Assembly: GCA_964462515.1 (NCBI GenBank)
Contig: CAYWXK010000101.1
Span: 1-5,798 of the forward strand
DNA: 5,798 bases
From: CAYWXK01 sp964462515
Lineage (GTDB): Bacteria; Planctomycetota; Phycisphaerae; Sedimentisphaerales; Anaerobacaceae
Direction: 5' to 3'
Of the stretch, positions 4,695 to 5,798 are shown in pieces (the first letter of the stretch is position 1; every line of letters starts with the position of its first letter). The notes under the pieces were generated by a model. The model worked only from the letters and a program-made list of their open reading frames with translations, was not told where the DNA came from and ran no database searches. The position numbers were made by a program, and so were the translations under genes.

Positions 4695-5798
4695 TCAAAA
4701 CGTCTTGACAGGGACTTCGGCACCTGACTTTTCAGCCGAGACATACGCACTGTAGATTGTCGATATGGCATCTGCGGCGAGATTACTACCGGTTTCAAGC
4801 TGGTCGCCGTATGCAATAGTGCGGTAGAACGCCTCCATCTCCTGGTGGTATCCCGTGAACCAATCTTCATCGGGTGATGGATTTGACCAACCCTGCTTTG
4901 TGCCGATTTTTTCCACTGTGTAAATATCCTTGAAATATGCATCCACCGGATTATACGTTTGCATCGCCGTATTAGGGTTGATATTACAAATTGTGCGGTG
5001 GTTATTCGCTGCAACCTCCAGCCAGTTGTGGATGCCGCCTAAAATAATATCCGAAGCAAAAATGTCCGCAATTGTGCCGTCTTCAAAGACAACGTGCATC
5101 ATAGAGAAATCCTCGATGTCTTGATAGTCGGCCCGGATATGCCCTCTATCCTCTAAATTTTTCAGCCGCGTCAGCGCAGCCGTTCGGGCCGAGACCGCCT
5201 TGGGATGAATCGGCTTGCCGCTTCGTGCGTTACCTTCCACACGCTTCAGATATAGCGCCGCCGTCAATGGATGGCAGCCTTTACCTATCATTGCGCCTCC
5301 GCCGGAAAATTTCCAGAAGCCGTATGTCGATGCGTGCGAACCGGAGTGCGCCTCTTCACCGTGTATCCACAGAATTTGAGCGCCGGTCTTCTCAATAATC
5401 TCTCGCTCCTTTTGAATCGAAGGTGCATAGACCCAGTTCTCCGCATAAAGAATTCGGCCTTTGCTTTTCTTCTCAGCCGCAAGCATCCGCTCAATACTCG
5501 CAATAGCAGCATCGAGTGCAACCTGCTTCGGGAAACTATCACCATTGAAATCTGCCGAACCGTCACCGAAATAGCCTGTAAGAGGCTTTTCAACAATGGC
5601 GAATTTGTCCCGCTGTAACGCCGCAACCGCAATCGGCTCGTGAGCAACCGGCGGCGTGCAGACGTGGACGACATCTACTTTATCTATCAGCTTTTCCAGA
5701 ATGTCGTATTTCTTAATGCCGCGTTTGTTTGCGTAGCGCTCCGCCTGCTCAAAGTCGATTGCGAATACGCCCTCGACTTCGATGTCGGTGCTGTGAAC
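4695..5798 (-). CDS. Gfo/Idh/MocA-family oxidoreductase, 5' end outside window
   Basis: The frame is open to the window edge; 367 residues are visible. Only the first Rossmann turn (the GxGxxG region, perhaps 20-30 residues) should be missing. Numbering visible residues from 5798: strand VEGVFAID (8-15), DVVHVCTPPVAH (42-53), the family EKP motif (70-72, catalytic Lys71), YAENWVYAP (118-126), GGGAMIGKGCH (166-176), and a C-terminal beta-sheet domain ending in VPVKTF. These are NAD(P)-dependent dehydrogenases acting on sugars, inositols and related polyols in the cytoplasm. In Bacillus subtilis inositol dehydrogenase a Lys/Asp/His triad is catalytic; here Lys71 and His176 are present but the DxxxH aspartate is Gly172. 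An insertion (about 75-95) follows EKP. It heads the visible operon, followed after 52 bases by the permease. Substrate unknown. Confidence 0.88.
   Translation of the reverse strand, partial: VHSTDIEVEGVFAIDFEQAERYANKRGIKKYDILEKLIDKVDVVHVCTPPVAHEPIAVAALQRDKFAIVEKPLTGYFGDGSADFNGDSFPKQVALDAAIASIERMLAAEKKSKGRILYAENWVYAPSIQKEREIIEKTGAQILWIHGEEAHSGSHASTYGFWKFSGGGAMIGKGCHPLTAALYLKRVEGNARSGKPIHPKAVSARTAALTRLKNLEDRGHIRADYQDIEDFSMMHVVFEDGTIADIFASDIILGGIHNWLEVAANNHRTICNINPNTAMQTYNPVDAYFKDIYTVEKIGTKQGWSNPSPDEDWFTGYHQEMEAFYRTIAYGDQLETGSNLAADAISTIYSAYVSAEKSGAEVPVKTF

Noticed and set aside
4643..5014. Longer N-terminus for the permease, from an ATG at 5014
   Set aside because: It would overlap the oxidoreductase gene on the same strand by over 300 bases. 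The extra 124 residues are Arg/Ser/Thr-rich and unlike Nramp N-termini, and the perfect AGGAGG fixes the start at 4642.
5288..5674. Minus-strand 128-codon Arg/Leu/Ser-rich frame within the oxidoreductase
   Set aside because: It is an out-of-frame reading of a gene whose own frame has clear family motifs throughout.

Overview
The window looks like a chromosomal segment from a Planctomycetota bacterium, most likely a Phycisphaerae/Sedimentisphaerales-type lineage. This is inferred from the gene content: an Nramp-related permease with a glycine-rich TM1, a uroporphyrinogen-decarboxylase-like protein that is not HemE, a Gfo/Idh/MocA oxidoreductase, and two glycine-zipper lipoproteins. Base composition looks moderate. 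No taxonomic marker gene is present, so the assignment is tentative. I see no mobile element, CRISPR array, tRNA or rRNA.

Left part (1-1834), envelope lipoproteins. A 271 bp leader holds short repeats and a candidate promoter. It precedes a plus-strand lipoprotein (272-928) with a CsgG/LpoB-like domain fused to a C-terminal glycine zipper. Facing it on the minus strand is a second small glycine-zipper lipoprotein (1095-1517). Between the two is a possible 49-codon minus-strand reading frame (946-1095) that overlaps the stop codon of the second gene. The promoter region of the second gene carries three consecutive palindromes spaced about one helical turn apart. The remaining intergenic DNA up to 1834 shows only small inverted and direct repeats.

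Right part (1835-5798), a minus-strand cluster that reads like one operon. In transcription order it holds a Gfo/Idh/MocA oxidoreductase (5' end outside the window), then an Nramp-superfamily multi-pass permease (2888-4642), then a URO-D/MtaA-fold protein (1835-2875). The gaps are 52 bp and 12 bp. The 52 bp gap is almost entirely a degenerate tandem heptamer whose last unit is the permease's Shine-Dalgarno sequence.

The three operon proteins suggest uptake plus intracellular modification of a small molecule, possibly a sugar/polyol-like or methylated compound. The substrate cannot be read from the sequence. All three show departures from canonical active-site or metal-site motifs: no DPGN/MPH in the permease, incomplete zinc ligands in the URO-D-like protein, and Asp replaced by Gly in the DxxxH motif of the oxidoreductase. 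This cluster is the best candidate here for an undescribed pathway.
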